Assembly: GCF_001447355.1 (NCBI RefSeq)
Contig: NZ_JXBW01000005.1
Span: 1-64,000 of the forward strand
From: Alicyclobacillus tolerans
GTDB taxonomy: Bacteria > Bacillota > Bacilli > Alicyclobacillales > Alicyclobacillaceae
Direction of reading: 5' to 3'
Length of the DNA stretch: 64,000 nucleotides
The notes beneath the pieces are model-generated. The model ran no database searches. It was given only the letters and a program-made list of their open reading frames with translations, and was not told the DNA's origin. The stretch's first letter is position 1. Every line of letters starts with the position of its first letter. Positions 26,596 through 35,413 of this stretch are shown one piece after another. The translations under genes were made by a program, and so were the position numbers.

Positions 26596-27846
26596 ATGAC
26601 AGAATCGCAGGCCTATGCTGAGCGCCGCCGGCGGTTATTCGAACTTTTGCCCGAGCGGTCGTTGGCCCTGCTATTTGCCGGTCAAGCGCCTTACATGTCA
26701 GGAGATCACCCATATAGTCCGTTTCACGTCAATCGCAATTTTTTGTATTTGAGTGGCATTGCGCAGGAGCACTCCATCCTGTTGCTAGCAAAATTGGACG
26801 GACAGGAACAAACCCTGCTCTTTACCGAGCACGTCTCACCTACCGAAGAAAAGTGGACAGGAAAGCGCTTGTCCGACGATCAAGCAAGCTCCATCTCCGG
26901 CATCGAGACGATTCAGGACGTCGCCCAGTTTGAAGGGACACTCGGCAGACTTCTGCGCACGGGAGAATACGAACAACTTTATCTGGATGTCGAACAAGAC
27001 AACTGGGCGCAGACAGAGACGCCGGCACACCGCTTTGCCCGCACGTTCCGCGACAAGTACCCGGCCGTGCCGATTCGCAACCCTTATCCCCTCATCTGTC
27101 GGTTGCGCAGCGTGAAGGATGAGGGCGAGATTGCCCAGATTCGCGAAGCTTTGCGCATTACAAAGGACGGCATTGTGCGCATGATGCAGCATGCCAAACC
27201 GGGTATGAAAGAATATGAGTTAGAGGCGCATTTCGATTATGCTCTGCGTTCGCAAGGAGTGCGCGAGCACGCGTTCCCAAGCATCATCGCAGGAGGCGAA
27301 CGCGCAACGGTATTGCACTATGTGACCAACGACCAGACCATTGCGGAAGGCGACTTGGTGCTTTGCGATCTCGGTGCGGCCGTCGGCGGTTATTCAGCGG
27401 ACATCACGCGAACATTTCCGATTACCGGGAAATTCACCGACCGCCAGCGCCAGTTGTACGAAATCGTGTTAAAGGCGATGGAGGCGACTTTTGCGGCCAT
27501 CCGACCAGGGGCTACGCTCGCTGAACTCAATGATGTGACGAAGTCTACATACGCACGGGAACTGAAGGCCATTGGCCTCATTCAAGAGGACAGCGAGGTT
27601 TCTCGTTATTACTACCATAGCGTCAGTCACCGCCTGGGCCTCGACACGCATGACGTCGGATCGCCCAAATGGCCGTTGCAGCCGGGCGATGTCATCACGG
27701 TCGAACCAGGCTTGTATGTCGCAGAAGAAGGCATTGGTATCCGCATTGAAGACGATGTCGTGGTGACAGCAGAAGGATATATCAATTTATCAGAGGATAT
27801 CCCGAAGAGCGTGGATGATATCGAACGGCTGATGGCGAACCGCTAA
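26596..27846 (+). CDS. Xaa-Pro aminopeptidase (M24B, PepP type)
   Basis: The 416-residue enzyme removes N-terminal residues before proline. It has an N-terminal creatinase-like domain (about 1-165) and a pita-bread catalytic domain with the five metal ligands in DLGAAVGGYSADITRTF, HRLGLDTHDVG, VEPGLY and IRIEDDVVVT. AAAAAGGAG precedes the ATG, 30 bp after mgsA, so the two may be cotranscribed. No signal peptide; a cytoplasmic peptidase. Confidence 0.92.
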   Translation: MTESQAYAERRRRLFELLPERSLALLFAGQAPYMSGDHPYSPFHVNRNFLYLSGIAQEHSILLLAKLDGQEQTLLFTEHVSPTEEKWTGKRLSDDQASSISGIETIQDVAQFEGTLGRLLRTGEYEQLYLDVEQDNWAQTETPAHRFARTFRDKYPAVPIRNPYPLICRLRSVKDEGEIAQIREALRITKDGIVRMMQHAKPGMKEYELEAHFDYALRSQGVREHAFPSIIAGGERATVLHYVTNDQTIAEGDLVLCDLGAAVGGYSADITRTFPITGKFTDRQRQLYEIVLKAMEATFAAIRPGATLAELNDVTKSTYARELKAIGLIQEDSEVSRYYYHSVSHRLGLDTHDVGSPKWPLQPGDVITVEPGLYVAEEGIGIRIEDDVVVTAEGYINLSEDIPKSVDDIERLMANR

Positions 27847-27899
27847 GGTTACATGGGGTGGGTTCCGCCCACCTCATGCCCCTCCACTCATCCTATGGG

Positions 27900-27928
27900 T
27901 TGCATCTTCTAGCGCGCCAGTTTAGACT
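27900..27928 (+). promoter_or_regulatory. Candidate promoter of dhaKLM
   Basis: TTGCAT, a 17-nt spacer and TAGACT lie 155 nt before dhaK. The same TTGCAT-N17-TAGATT pattern is found before the gluconate transporter gene. Confidence 0.4.
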
Positions 27929-27939
27929 TGAGATAGTCA

Positions 27940-27953
27940 TGAAAGCGCATCCA
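27940..27953 (+). promoter_or_regulatory. Candidate cre (CcpA site) of dhaKLM
   Basis: TGAAAGCGCATCCA matches 12 of 14 positions of the cre consensus TGWAANCGNTNWCA and lies just downstream of the predicted transcription start, a usual position for CcpA repression. Confidence 0.45.
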
Positions 27954-28082
27954 CACAAGTTCATTCGCGTATGGCTTGAGCACGGGAATGGCCACACTGC
28001 TTCGCCTTATCAAATTGGGGGCGGATGCTCTGTGGCCATTGTTGTCCCATCGCGATGGACGTTGCCAAGGGAGGCTTGTCTT

Positions 28083-29072
28083 ATGAAGAAACTGATGAAC
28101 CAGCCAGATCAATACGTCGATCAGATGCTGGAGGGCATCGTCGCGGCTCATCCAAAACTCAAACGCATTGCTGGCACACAGGTGATTGTCCGCGCACATC
28201 CAAAGGCCAAGGTGGCGTTGGTCAGTGGCGGTGGCAGCGGCCATGAGCCCGCACACGCAGGCTATGTCGGTGAGGGCATGCTCGACGCGGCTGTCTCCGG
28301 CTCTGTCTTCACATCTCCGACGCCGGATCAGGTGCTTTCGGCCATCCGCGCGGTGGATCAAGGGCAAGGCGTGCTGCTTGTCATCAAGAACTACACAGGC
28401 GACGTCATGAACTTTGAAATGGCGGCTGATTTGGCGAGCATGGAAGGTATCGCGATTGAAAAGGTCATCGTCGCCGACGACGTCGCTGTCGAAAACAGCA
28501 CCTATACGGTCGGCCAACGCGGCATCGCGGGAACGGTCTTCGTACACAAAATAGCCGGTGCGGCGGCGGAAGCGGGAATGGATCTGGCGACAGTGAAACG
28601 GATTGCCGAGAAGGTGATTGCAAACGTACACAGCATGGGCATGGCCCTGTCACCGTGCACCGTGCCCGCGAGCGGCAAACCCAGTTTCGTCCTCGGCGAA
28701 GACGAAGTGGAGATTGGCATCGGCATTCACGGCGAGCCAGGGACACATCGCGAAAACCTGCGTCTCGCCGACGAGATCGTCGACACGTTGCTGGATCGCA
28801 TTCTCGCGCACAGTGGCGTGGTGACGGGAGATCAGGTCGCCGTCATGCTCAATGGCCTCGGCGCGACGCCGCAAAGTGAACTCTACATCGCGTATCGCCG
28901 CGTGGCTGAGCGCCTGGGAGCCCACAATATCGCAGTACACAAGGCGTTGGTTGGGGAATATATGACGTCTCTCGAAATGGCCGGGTTCTCCATCTCGCTG
29001 CTCAAACTGGACGACGAATTGATGAGTCTGCTGGATGCCCCGGCCGACACGCCTGCCTATCGGCAGCGTTGA
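28083..29072 (+). CDS. dhaK: Dihydroxyacetone kinase subunit DhaK, PTS-dependent
   Basis: DhaK binds dihydroxyacetone covalently and accepts phosphate from ADP held by DhaL. The 329-residue protein has VSGGGSGHEPAHAG, GVLLVIKNYTGDVMNF and GIGIHGEPG, where the His forms the hemiaminal bond with substrate. The ATG at 28083 follows GGGAGG. It begins the operon dhaK-dhaL-dhaM. The frame upstream of the ATG is not part of the protein. A promoter and cre-like site lie in the 236-bp leader. Confidence 0.94.
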   Translation: MKKLMNQPDQYVDQMLEGIVAAHPKLKRIAGTQVIVRAHPKAKVALVSGGGSGHEPAHAGYVGEGMLDAAVSGSVFTSPTPDQVLSAIRAVDQGQGVLLVIKNYTGDVMNFEMAADLASMEGIAIEKVIVADDVAVENSTYTVGQRGIAGTVFVHKIAGAAAEAGMDLATVKRIAEKVIANVHSMGMALSPCTVPASGKPSFVLGEDEVEIGIGIHGEPGTHRENLRLADEIVDTLLDRILAHSGVVTGDQVAVMLNGLGATPQSELYIAYRRVAERLGAHNIAVHKALVGEYMTSLEMAGFSISLLKLDDELMSLLDAPADTPAYRQR

Positions 29073-29089
29073 CGAAGGAAGTGGCACAG

Positions 29090-29731
29090 ATGCTGACGTT
29101 GGAGACTTTGCAGGCGTTTATTCAAGCCTATGCCGCCCGTCTCGCAGAACTTTGTACCGTTTTGGACGATCTCGATAACCGCATCGGCGATGGCGATCAC
29201 GGCACGAACATGGCCCGCGGGTTCCGCACAGCGGCGGATCGCATCACAGGCGAAACGTTTGCGGACCTTGGTGCGCTGTGTCAGGCTGTCGCGATGGCTT
29301 TGCTCGCAAGCGTCGGCGGCGCCTCGGGACCGCTTTATGCGACAGTGTTTATGCGGTTCGCACAAAGCTGGAAGGATTGCACGAATGTCGACTTTGAGCA
29401 GGTGGCCAGAGGCCTCGCCAGTGCCTGCGAAGGCCTGCGGGCGCGCGGCAAGGCCGAAGTCGGCGAAAAGACATTGCTGGACGTATGGACGCCTGCGTCC
29501 GAGGCACTCGCGGCACAACCCGACGAAAACGGCATGCGCGCGGCAGTTGCAAGTGCAACAAAAGCCGCCCTGGCCTCGCGCGACATTCCAGCCACAAAGG
29601 GCCGCGCCGCGTACTTGGGTGAGCGCAGCGTGGGTACGTGCGACCCCGGAAGTATCTCTAGTGCCGTGTTCTTCGAAGAACTGGCCGATGCCACCGTAGG
29701 AGGTGTGACGAAAACGTCATGGCAAACGTGA
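29090..29731 (+). CDS. dhaL: Dihydroxyacetone kinase ADP-binding subunit DhaL
   Basis: DhaL holds an ADP that is rephosphorylated by DhaM. The 213-residue helical barrel shows NRIGDGDHGTNMARGF with the metal-binding Asp residues, GGASGPLYATVF and YLGERSVGTCDPGS. In the last motif a Thr stands where His is usual (GHxDPG). The ATG at 29090 follows GAAGGAAG; the upstream TTG at 29069 is less likely. It overlaps dhaM by 13 bp. Confidence 0.92.
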   Translation: MLTLETLQAFIQAYAARLAELCTVLDDLDNRIGDGDHGTNMARGFRTAADRITGETFADLGALCQAVAMALLASVGGASGPLYATVFMRFAQSWKDCTNVDFEQVARGLASACEGLRARGKAEVGEKTLLDVWTPASEALAAQPDENGMRAAVASATKAALASRDIPATKGRAAYLGERSVGTCDPGSISSAVFFEELADATVGGVTKTSWQT

Positions 29732-30117
29732 GCCTGGTAATCGTGTCACACAGCAAGCAGCTCGGGGAAGGACTCGTGAAATTATTGCGCCAGTTGGCGC
29801 CTGGGGTCGACATTCACGAGGCAGCTGGCCTCGGTGACGAACTTGGCACCGACGCGACGGCCATCATGGCTGCGTTGCAACAGTGCCCAAACACCCATGA
29901 CATCCTCGTCTTTTTCGATCTCGGCAGCGCCGCAATGAACGCGGAGATGGCGTTGGAATTGGCACCTCCATCTGTCGCCGTACGCACGCGCATCGTCGAT
30001 GCCCCGCTCGTGGAAGGGGCCGTCGCCGCCGCGGTCGCAGCCAGAAGCCAGTTGCCGCTCGATGACGTGATTCAGCAAGCCGAAGCAGCGCGAACCATGC
30101 ACAAAATGCTGGGCTGA
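29719..30117 (+). CDS. dhaM: Dihydroxyacetone kinase phosphotransferase subunit DhaM (EIIA domain only)
   Basis: DhaM passes phosphate from PTS HPr to the ADP in DhaL. This 132-residue form contains only the EIIA-mannose-like domain: LVIVSHSKQLGEG with the phosphorylated His near residue 11 and DILVFFDLGSAAMNAEMALE. It lacks the HPr and EI domains found in enterobacterial DhaM, so it depends on general PTS proteins encoded elsewhere. The start overlaps dhaL. Confidence 0.92.
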   Translation: MANVSLVIVSHSKQLGEGLVKLLRQLAPGVDIHEAAGLGDELGTDATAIMAALQQCPNTHDILVFFDLGSAAMNAEMALELAPPSVAVRTRIVDAPLVEGAVAAAVAARSQLPLDDVIQQAEAARTMHKMLG

Positions 30118-30247
30118 GCCGCCAGACTCATGCATGAAGAATGTGTCCACTCGGCCGCTCGCCATTGCCTAGCGGCATGATTGCCCGGGCATGGCGCCGA
30201 GCGCGGTCGAGTGGCGAATAGGATCTGTCCATTAGGTGGTGACATTT

Positions 30248-31165
30248 GTGCGAAGGGCGATTCGCATCTCGGCGATGGTTGTTCTCCTATTGGCATTCGT
30301 CGCATGGATTGCAACGCTGGCTGTTTCCTACGTCGTCTGTAAACAATTGACACACCCCACGCGCAAACCGGTAACCGAAACGCCTGCGATCGATGGATTG
30401 GCCTATCAAAACATCCGTTTCCCATCCCGCATCGATCACCTATCGCTTTCCGGATGGCTCATTCCGGCCGCGACAAAGACGGATCGCATCGTGATTGAGG
30501 CACACGGATACAGGCAGAACCGCATCCTGGATCACCCTGCACTGCCCGTCGCCAAGGCGTTGCATGATGCAGGCTTCGCGGTGCTCATGTTCGACTTTCG
30601 CGATGAAGGCGATTCACCCGGCAACGAAGTGAGCGTTGGCGAGTACGAGGTGCGCGATTTGCTGGGCGCGATCGACTACGCGCACGCCCACGGGTACGCT
30701 GAGATTGGTATCATCGGCTATTCGATGGGTGCTTCGACGGCGCTCGAGGCGACCGCGCTCGATCCAAGTGTCGGTGCAACGATTGCCGACAGCCCCTTCG
30801 CCGATCTGCAAACCTATTTGCAACAAAATATGGGGACGTGGACGCACCTCCCTGCCTTTCCGTTTGACGCGGAGATTTTTTGGGAGGCCAAACACATATT
30901 TCACCTCGATCCGACTGCGGTCGATCCGTTGCGCGATCTCGCCTCGGCCAAGCCGCGCCCGATTCTGCTGATTGCAGGTGAGGCCGATACGACGATCCCG
31001 ATGCAAAATAGCGAGGAAATCTACGCAGAATTGAAGCACAATCCAGAAGACAGATTGTGGCTCGTACCCAAGGCCGTGCACGTCGGCGCTTATGACGTCG
31101 AGCCGGGCCCCTATCTCCACCGAGTTGTACAATTCTTCTCCACTTACCTACCTCGCGCACGTTGA
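30248..31165 (+). CDS. Membrane-anchored alpha/beta hydrolase
   Basis: An N-terminal transmembrane helix (ISAMVVLLLAFVAWIATLAV) precedes an alpha/beta-hydrolase domain. The nucleophile elbow is GYSMGAS, the acid is in GEADTTIP and the His in KAVHVGAY, so the triad is complete. It resembles the BAAT/YqkD-like hydrolases of Firmicutes, whose substrates are unknown. The GTG at 30248 was chosen with AGGTGG 8 nt upstream; an in-frame GTG at 30236 overlaps that site. It follows dhaM by 130 bp. Confidence 0.82.
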   Translation: MRRAIRISAMVVLLLAFVAWIATLAVSYVVCKQLTHPTRKPVTETPAIDGLAYQNIRFPSRIDHLSLSGWLIPAATKTDRIVIEAHGYRQNRILDHPALPVAKALHDAGFAVLMFDFRDEGDSPGNEVSVGEYEVRDLLGAIDYAHAHGYAEIGIIGYSMGASTALEATALDPSVGATIADSPFADLQTYLQQNMGTWTHLPAFPFDAEIFWEAKHIFHLDPTAVDPLRDLASAKPRPILLIAGEADTTIPMQNSEEIYAELKHNPEDRLWLVPKAVHVGAYDVEPGPYLHRVVQFFSTYLPRAR

Positions 31166-31320
31166 ATTGTGCGTGCCTGACGCAGACGACTTCCTGGATC
31201 GGCGGCATTGGTTGGAATACCGTAACTTCCCCTTCAGTTCTTCGGAATACCACCAGGCCGCCCGCAGCCACCCGCATTTGTATAACAGCATCCCGAGAAA
31301 GCCCTTTCCACGAAATCTCA

Positions 31321-31349
31321 TTGCATCTGTGCGCAAACTGTCGTAGATT
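31321..31349 (+). promoter_or_regulatory. Candidate promoter of the gluconate operon
   Basis: TTGCAT, 17-nt spacer, TAGATT. The predicted start falls at about 31356, inside the operator palindrome. Confidence 0.4.
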
Positions 31350-31355
31350 ATGTAT

Positions 31356-31376
31356 AACGTTTTCGTAAAACGTTTT
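31356..31376 (+). promoter_or_regulatory. LacI-family operator of the gluconate operon
   Basis: AACGTTTT-CGT-AAAACGTT is a perfect 8-bp inverted repeat, and the right arm continues as the self-palindrome AAAACGTTTT. A central CG flanked by A/T runs is typical of LacI-family operators. The LacI-type gene at 34245-35273 is the obvious regulator. Confidence 0.6.
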
Positions 31377-31500
31377 CCTTATTTGTGCATGCCGCTCACT
31401 TGCGCTTTCGTCGGATGCCATCCACGCTGGCGGATGTTGCAGCGGCCTCGAGGAAATTGTAAAAAAAGCGCCCATGGCGCAACGAAAGAGGGGGAACATC

Positions 31501-32760
31501 ATGAAAAGGTGGGGCATTGGCCTGTTAATCGGCATTGGCGTCCTCATCAACTACTTTGACAGGACAAACCTGTCTGTCGCGCAACAGCCGCTATCCAATC
31601 TATACCACTTAAATGATGCACAGATGGGCATTATTCTTTCTGCATTTGGCTGGTCCTACGCGGCGTTTCAGTTGCCAGTCGGCGCCTTGCTCGACAAGGT
31701 CGGCGTCAAATGGCTCAATCGAATTGGCGGTATCATTTGGTCCATCGCCACATTTATGACCGCGCTTGTCAGCGGCATGGGACTCATCATTCTATCGCGC
31801 GTACTGCTCGGTGTCGCCGAAGCGCCGGTCTTTCCCGCGGCGTCTAAAGCGACAGGTTACTGGTTTCCTGTGCGTGAACGCGGACTCGCAACATCGCTCT
31901 TCGATGCTGCAGCGAAGTTCTCCAACGTCATTGGCACGCCGCTCATCGCCTGGGCTGTTACACAGTGGGGTTGGAAAGGCGGCTTTTGGTTCACCGGCAT
32001 CCTCAGCGTTCTCTACCTGATTGCGTATTGGATCTTTTATCGCGATCCAAAAGAGGCGCGCCTGTCTCCTGAAGAAGCGCAATTGCTGCGCGAAGGTGGC
32101 GCCCAAGAGATCGGCGAGGCGGAAGGCGGCGTTGGCCGTAACTTGGCCTACCTGCTTCGCCAGCGCAAAGTTTGGGGCTTAACACTGGGTTTTGCCGCTT
32201 ACGGATATTCGTTTTACCTGTTCCTGACCTGGCTGCCGGGCTACCTTGAGAAGCAGATGCATATGTCCATTCTTAAGTCCGGCTGGTACACAGCGGGTCC
32301 GTGGCTCGTCGCGACCATCACCGACTTGCTCATTGGCGGTTGGCTCGTCGACAAGCTGATTCAGCGCGGCCATGATGTTACGCGCGTGCGGAAAACGGTG
32401 CTCGTCATCGGTATGATTTTGGGGCTCGCCGTCATCCCAGCAGCCTTCACGTCGAATCCGAATGTCGCTGTCATTTGGATTGCCATTGCGCTTGGCGGAC
32501 TCGCATTCTCCGCACCCATCGGTTGGAGTATTCCATCGCTGATCGCGCCGAAAGGGACGGTCGGTACAGTCGGTAGCATCATGAACTTTATCAACAACCT
32601 GATGAGCATCATCGCGCCAATCGTCACTGGCTTCGTCGTGCAGCGCACCGGTTCTTTTGAATCGGCGTTTGTTATCGCGGGTATCGTGCTTGTCCTTGGT
32701 ATCTTGTGTTACGTATTCATGCTCGGTAAAATTGACCAGATCCCAGAACAAAGGGTGTGA
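31501..32760 (+). CDS. MFS sugar-acid transporter (anion:cation symporter family)
   Basis: The 419-residue protein has about 12 transmembrane helices and the MFS signature LPVGALLDKVGVKWLNR between helices 2 and 3. The N-terminal NYFDRTNLSVAQQPL segment is characteristic of the anion:cation symporters that import hexuronates, glucarate and galactonate. GAGGGGG precedes the ATG. The gene for a gluconate-kinase-like enzyme follows 27 bp later, so gluconate or a related sugar acid is the likely substrate. An operator lies upstream. Confidence 0.88.
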   Translation: MKRWGIGLLIGIGVLINYFDRTNLSVAQQPLSNLYHLNDAQMGIILSAFGWSYAAFQLPVGALLDKVGVKWLNRIGGIIWSIATFMTALVSGMGLIILSRVLLGVAEAPVFPAASKATGYWFPVRERGLATSLFDAAAKFSNVIGTPLIAWAVTQWGWKGGFWFTGILSVLYLIAYWIFYRDPKEARLSPEEAQLLREGGAQEIGEAEGGVGRNLAYLLRQRKVWGLTLGFAAYGYSFYLFLTWLPGYLEKQMHMSILKSGWYTAGPWLVATITDLLIGGWLVDKLIQRGHDVTRVRKTVLVIGMILGLAVIPAAFTSNPNVAVIWIAIALGGLAFSAPIGWSIPSLIAPKGTVGTVGSIMNFINNLMSIIAPIVTGFVVQRTGSFESAFVIAGIVLVLGILCYVFMLGKIDQIPEQRV

Positions 32761-32787
32761 CCCAAACTGAACAGCAACCTGTGTATC

Positions 32788-34233
32788 GTGGGGCTCGACA
32801 TGGGCACCACGTCGCTCAAAGTTGTCGCATATACGCTGGCTGGCGAGGAACTCGCCAGCCGTTCGACGTTGATGGAGACGCATACCGATACGCACGGGCA
32901 GGCCGTGCAGGACCCCGAGGCCATCGTGCGCGCAGCAACCTCAACACTGACGGAGTTGGCTGCCGATCTCGCCGCACAAGGCGCCGCCATTGCGGCGATT
33001 GGCATCAGTGCCGCGATGCACAGCCTGATTGCGCTCGATGACCGCGATATCCCCCTCACCCCGGCCATGACGTGGATGGACGCGCGCCCACACGCACAGG
33101 CACAAGCCTTGTGGCAAACCGAGTTGGGCAAGGATGTGTACCGACACACTGGCACGCCCGTCCACGCCATGGCACCGGTCGTGAAGCTGGCCTGGCTACA
33201 CGCGGACCAGCCTGAGCTGTTTGCAAAGGCCAGGCGCTTCGTGTCCATTAAGGAATACGTTTGGCACAGTTGGTTTGGCACCTGGGAGGTCGACTACGCC
33301 ATGGCCTCTGCCACCGGCTTGCTCGACATCCAAACGCGCACATGGTACGATCCCGCACTCGCATACGCGGGCATTCGCAGCAGCGCGTTGTCGACCTTGG
33401 TTCCGGTCGACTTCGCCCGGCCCGCTTCGGCTTTGCCTTTTGCGGATCAATTGCCGCTTTCCGATGAGGCCCTATGTGTCATCGGCGGATCAGATGGAGT
33501 CCTCGCTTCGTTGGCCGCTGGCGCCACCGACGGCCGCGTCATGGTATTGACACTTGGCACCAGCATGGCTCTGCGCACGGGACACGACGAGCCGTCGACA
33601 GATTTGGAGAGCCGGTCATTCTGTTACATCTTGGATGATCATCGCTTCATTCTGGGCGGGCCGAGCAACAGCGGCGGGGTCGTTCTCGATTGGCTGTACC
33701 GCAACGTGTTTTCCGAAAGTGGAGAGGGATTTGCGGAAAAGTTCCCCGCCCTCTGTGCAGAGGCCGGAACGACAGAGGTCGACGACCTCTATTGCATTCC
33801 TTACATCACAGGCGAACGAGCGCCGATTTGGGACGAGACGACGAGCGCCGCGTTCGTCGGGCTCAAAGTCTACCATCGCCAACCGCACCTCATGCGAGCC
33901 GCCATCGAGGGCATTCTCTTTAATGCGTACTGGATTGCGCAACAACTGGTGAAACAGCGAGGAAAGCCAGAACTGCTGCTGGTGTCGGGGAAACTGTTTC
34001 AACAACCGTGGGTTTTGTCATGGATTGCCAACTTATTCGAGTTGCCACTTGCCACGCAAGCTGAAATCGATGGTGCGACCTATGGCGCAGCCATGGTGGC
34101 CGCCCGCCGCGCCGGATTGGCCTTGGCCGCTCCACCGCTCCAACTGCTACCGACAAAGGTGGATGCAAAGGCTTCACAACAGGTGCACCGCCGTTACAAA
34201 CGGTGGCGCGAACTGGTGCAAAAGTTGCTCTGA
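32788..34233 (+). CDS. gntK: FGGY-family gluconate kinase
   Basis: The enzyme phosphorylates gluconate to 6-phosphogluconate. It is a 481-residue FGGY kinase with the phosphate loop LDMGTTSLKV, TWMDARPHAQA, GGSDGVLASLAAGATD, ITGERAPIWDE and the late LLLVSGKLFQQPW. The gluconate assignment comes from its partner genes (transporter, gnd) and overall likeness to Bacillus GntK. The GTG at 32788 leaves out part of the first beta strand; CTG codons at 32767 and 32779 in the same frame would restore it (LNSNLCIVGLDMG), so the true start may be a CTG. It is convergent with the LacI gene. Confidence 0.85.
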   Translation: MGLDMGTTSLKVVAYTLAGEELASRSTLMETHTDTHGQAVQDPEAIVRAATSTLTELAADLAAQGAAIAAIGISAAMHSLIALDDRDIPLTPAMTWMDARPHAQAQALWQTELGKDVYRHTGTPVHAMAPVVKLAWLHADQPELFAKARRFVSIKEYVWHSWFGTWEVDYAMASATGLLDIQTRTWYDPALAYAGIRSSALSTLVPVDFARPASALPFADQLPLSDEALCVIGGSDGVLASLAAGATDGRVMVLTLGTSMALRTGHDEPSTDLESRSFCYILDDHRFILGGPSNSGGVVLDWLYRNVFSESGEGFAEKFPALCAEAGTTEVDDLYCIPYITGERAPIWDETTSAAFVGLKVYHRQPHLMRAAIEGILFNAYWIAQQLVKQRGKPELLLVSGKLFQQPWVLSWIANLFELPLATQAEIDGATYGAAMVAARRAGLALAAPPLQLLPTKVDAKASQQVHRRYKRWRELVQKLL

Positions 34234-34244
34234 AAAGGCCGTAA

Positions 34245-35273
34245 CTACAGGGTCGATCCGCCCTGTACGATGCGCGATGGAAGGATGATTTGGGCGGCTT
34301 CTGCCTGTTCGTCACTGGCCGCTTCGCCGCCATGGACGCGCGCAAGGAGAAGGCGCCCAGCCTCTGCCCCCATCTCTTCAACAGGTTGGCGCACACACGT
34401 CAGGGTCGGGTCGACGAGTTGCGCCCAATCCGGTTCGTCGAACGTGGCCATCCCTAACTTCCCCGGTACCGCCAAGGGCAATTGGCGCAACAACCGATAT
34501 AACTGCATCATAATGAGGCCGTTTGCCGTATAGACGGCAATCGACTCACCCTTATAGGCTTCTGCCATCTCACGTACGGCGCGTGCGGCCCGCTCCATCG
34601 TGCCAACATTCTGCCGATTGACATGAATCACTGTCGCGTTGGCTTTTCGCGCCACACAGGCGTCCTCATAACCGTGCAGGCGCTCGACGCGAGTGGGAAT
34701 CCCAGCTTCATCTTCGGTGACGTAGACCACATGGCGATAACCTCTGTCGAACAAGTGTAAAGCCATTTCACAAGAGGCCTCGCGATTGTTGGTCGCGATG
34801 GTATGTGTACCCGCAATCGCAAAAGCCCGATCCACCAAGACAACTGGCATCTGCTCGGCCGTCGCCGCGAGCAAATCGCCGTTCTCTCCCCCAGTCTGCA
34901 ACACCATCGCCTCGACGCGCTGCGCCAGCAACGACTGCACGACGTCTCGCTCAATCGCCGCGTCACCGCCCGTTTCACTGACGATGAGATGGTACCCACT
35001 TTGTGTCAGGATGAGGCTGAGAGAACGCAAGAAACCTACACAAAACGGATAGCTCATGTTCACCACGACAGCTGCAATCGATTTTGTGCGACTCGCCTTC
35101 AAGCCTTGCGCGAGCGCATTCGGCCGGTATCCCAACTCTTCGATCACCCTGCGAATGCGTTCCCGCGTCTTCTCGCTCATCGATTCATAACGCCCATTTA
35201 CGTAGCGAGAAACCGTCGTGATCGACACACCAGCGCGATCCGCCACATCTTGAATGGTCACCCGTTTTCCCAC
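34245..35273 (-). CDS. LacI-family transcriptional regulator
   Basis: The 342-residue protein has an N-terminal helix-turn-helix (TIQDVADRAGVSITTVSRYVN, split at residues 6-26), the hinge NALAQGLKASRTKSI, and a periplasmic-binding-protein-like effector domain. It starts with GTG. It sits between gntK (convergent, 11 bp) and gnd (same strand, upstream). The perfect palindrome at 31356 before the transporter is the probable operator, and gluconate or 6-phosphogluconate the probable effector; both are inferred. Confidence 0.9.
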   Translation of the reverse strand: MGKRVTIQDVADRAGVSITTVSRYVNGRYESMSEKTRERIRRVIEELGYRPNALAQGLKASRTKSIAAVVVNMSYPFCVGFLRSLSLILTQSGYHLIVSETGGDAAIERDVVQSLLAQRVEAMVLQTGGENGDLLAATAEQMPVVLVDRAFAIAGTHTIATNNREASCEMALHLFDRGYRHVVYVTEDEAGIPTRVERLHGYEDACVARKANATVIHVNRQNVGTMERAARAVREMAEAYKGESIAVYTANGLIMMQLYRLLRQLPLAVPGKLGMATFDEPDWAQLVDPTLTCVRQPVEEMGAEAGRLLLARVHGGEAASDEQAEAAQIILPSRIVQGGSTL

Positions 35274-35413
35274 AATCCTGTTCCCCCATCGCCAGACCCT
35301 ATGACAATAGGCGGTAGAATAGATCCACCGCCTGCATGTCCTTTATCCGGGCCGTTTGAACAAGTGGCTCATCCCCCGTTTCAAACGCCCATCTATCGAT
35401 CTCGCCGCAGGTC

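Larger units (their letters stand above)
31166..31500. other. Control region of the gluconate operon, 335-bp gap
   Basis: No gene is seen. The region holds a candidate promoter (31321-31349) and a strong palindromic operator (31356-31376), then about 120 nt of leader before the transporter start codon. Confidence 0.6.

Noticed and set aside
31166-31500. Short frames between the hydrolase and the transporter
   Set aside because: They lack ribosome binding sites and overlap the promoter and operator; the region is better read as a control region.
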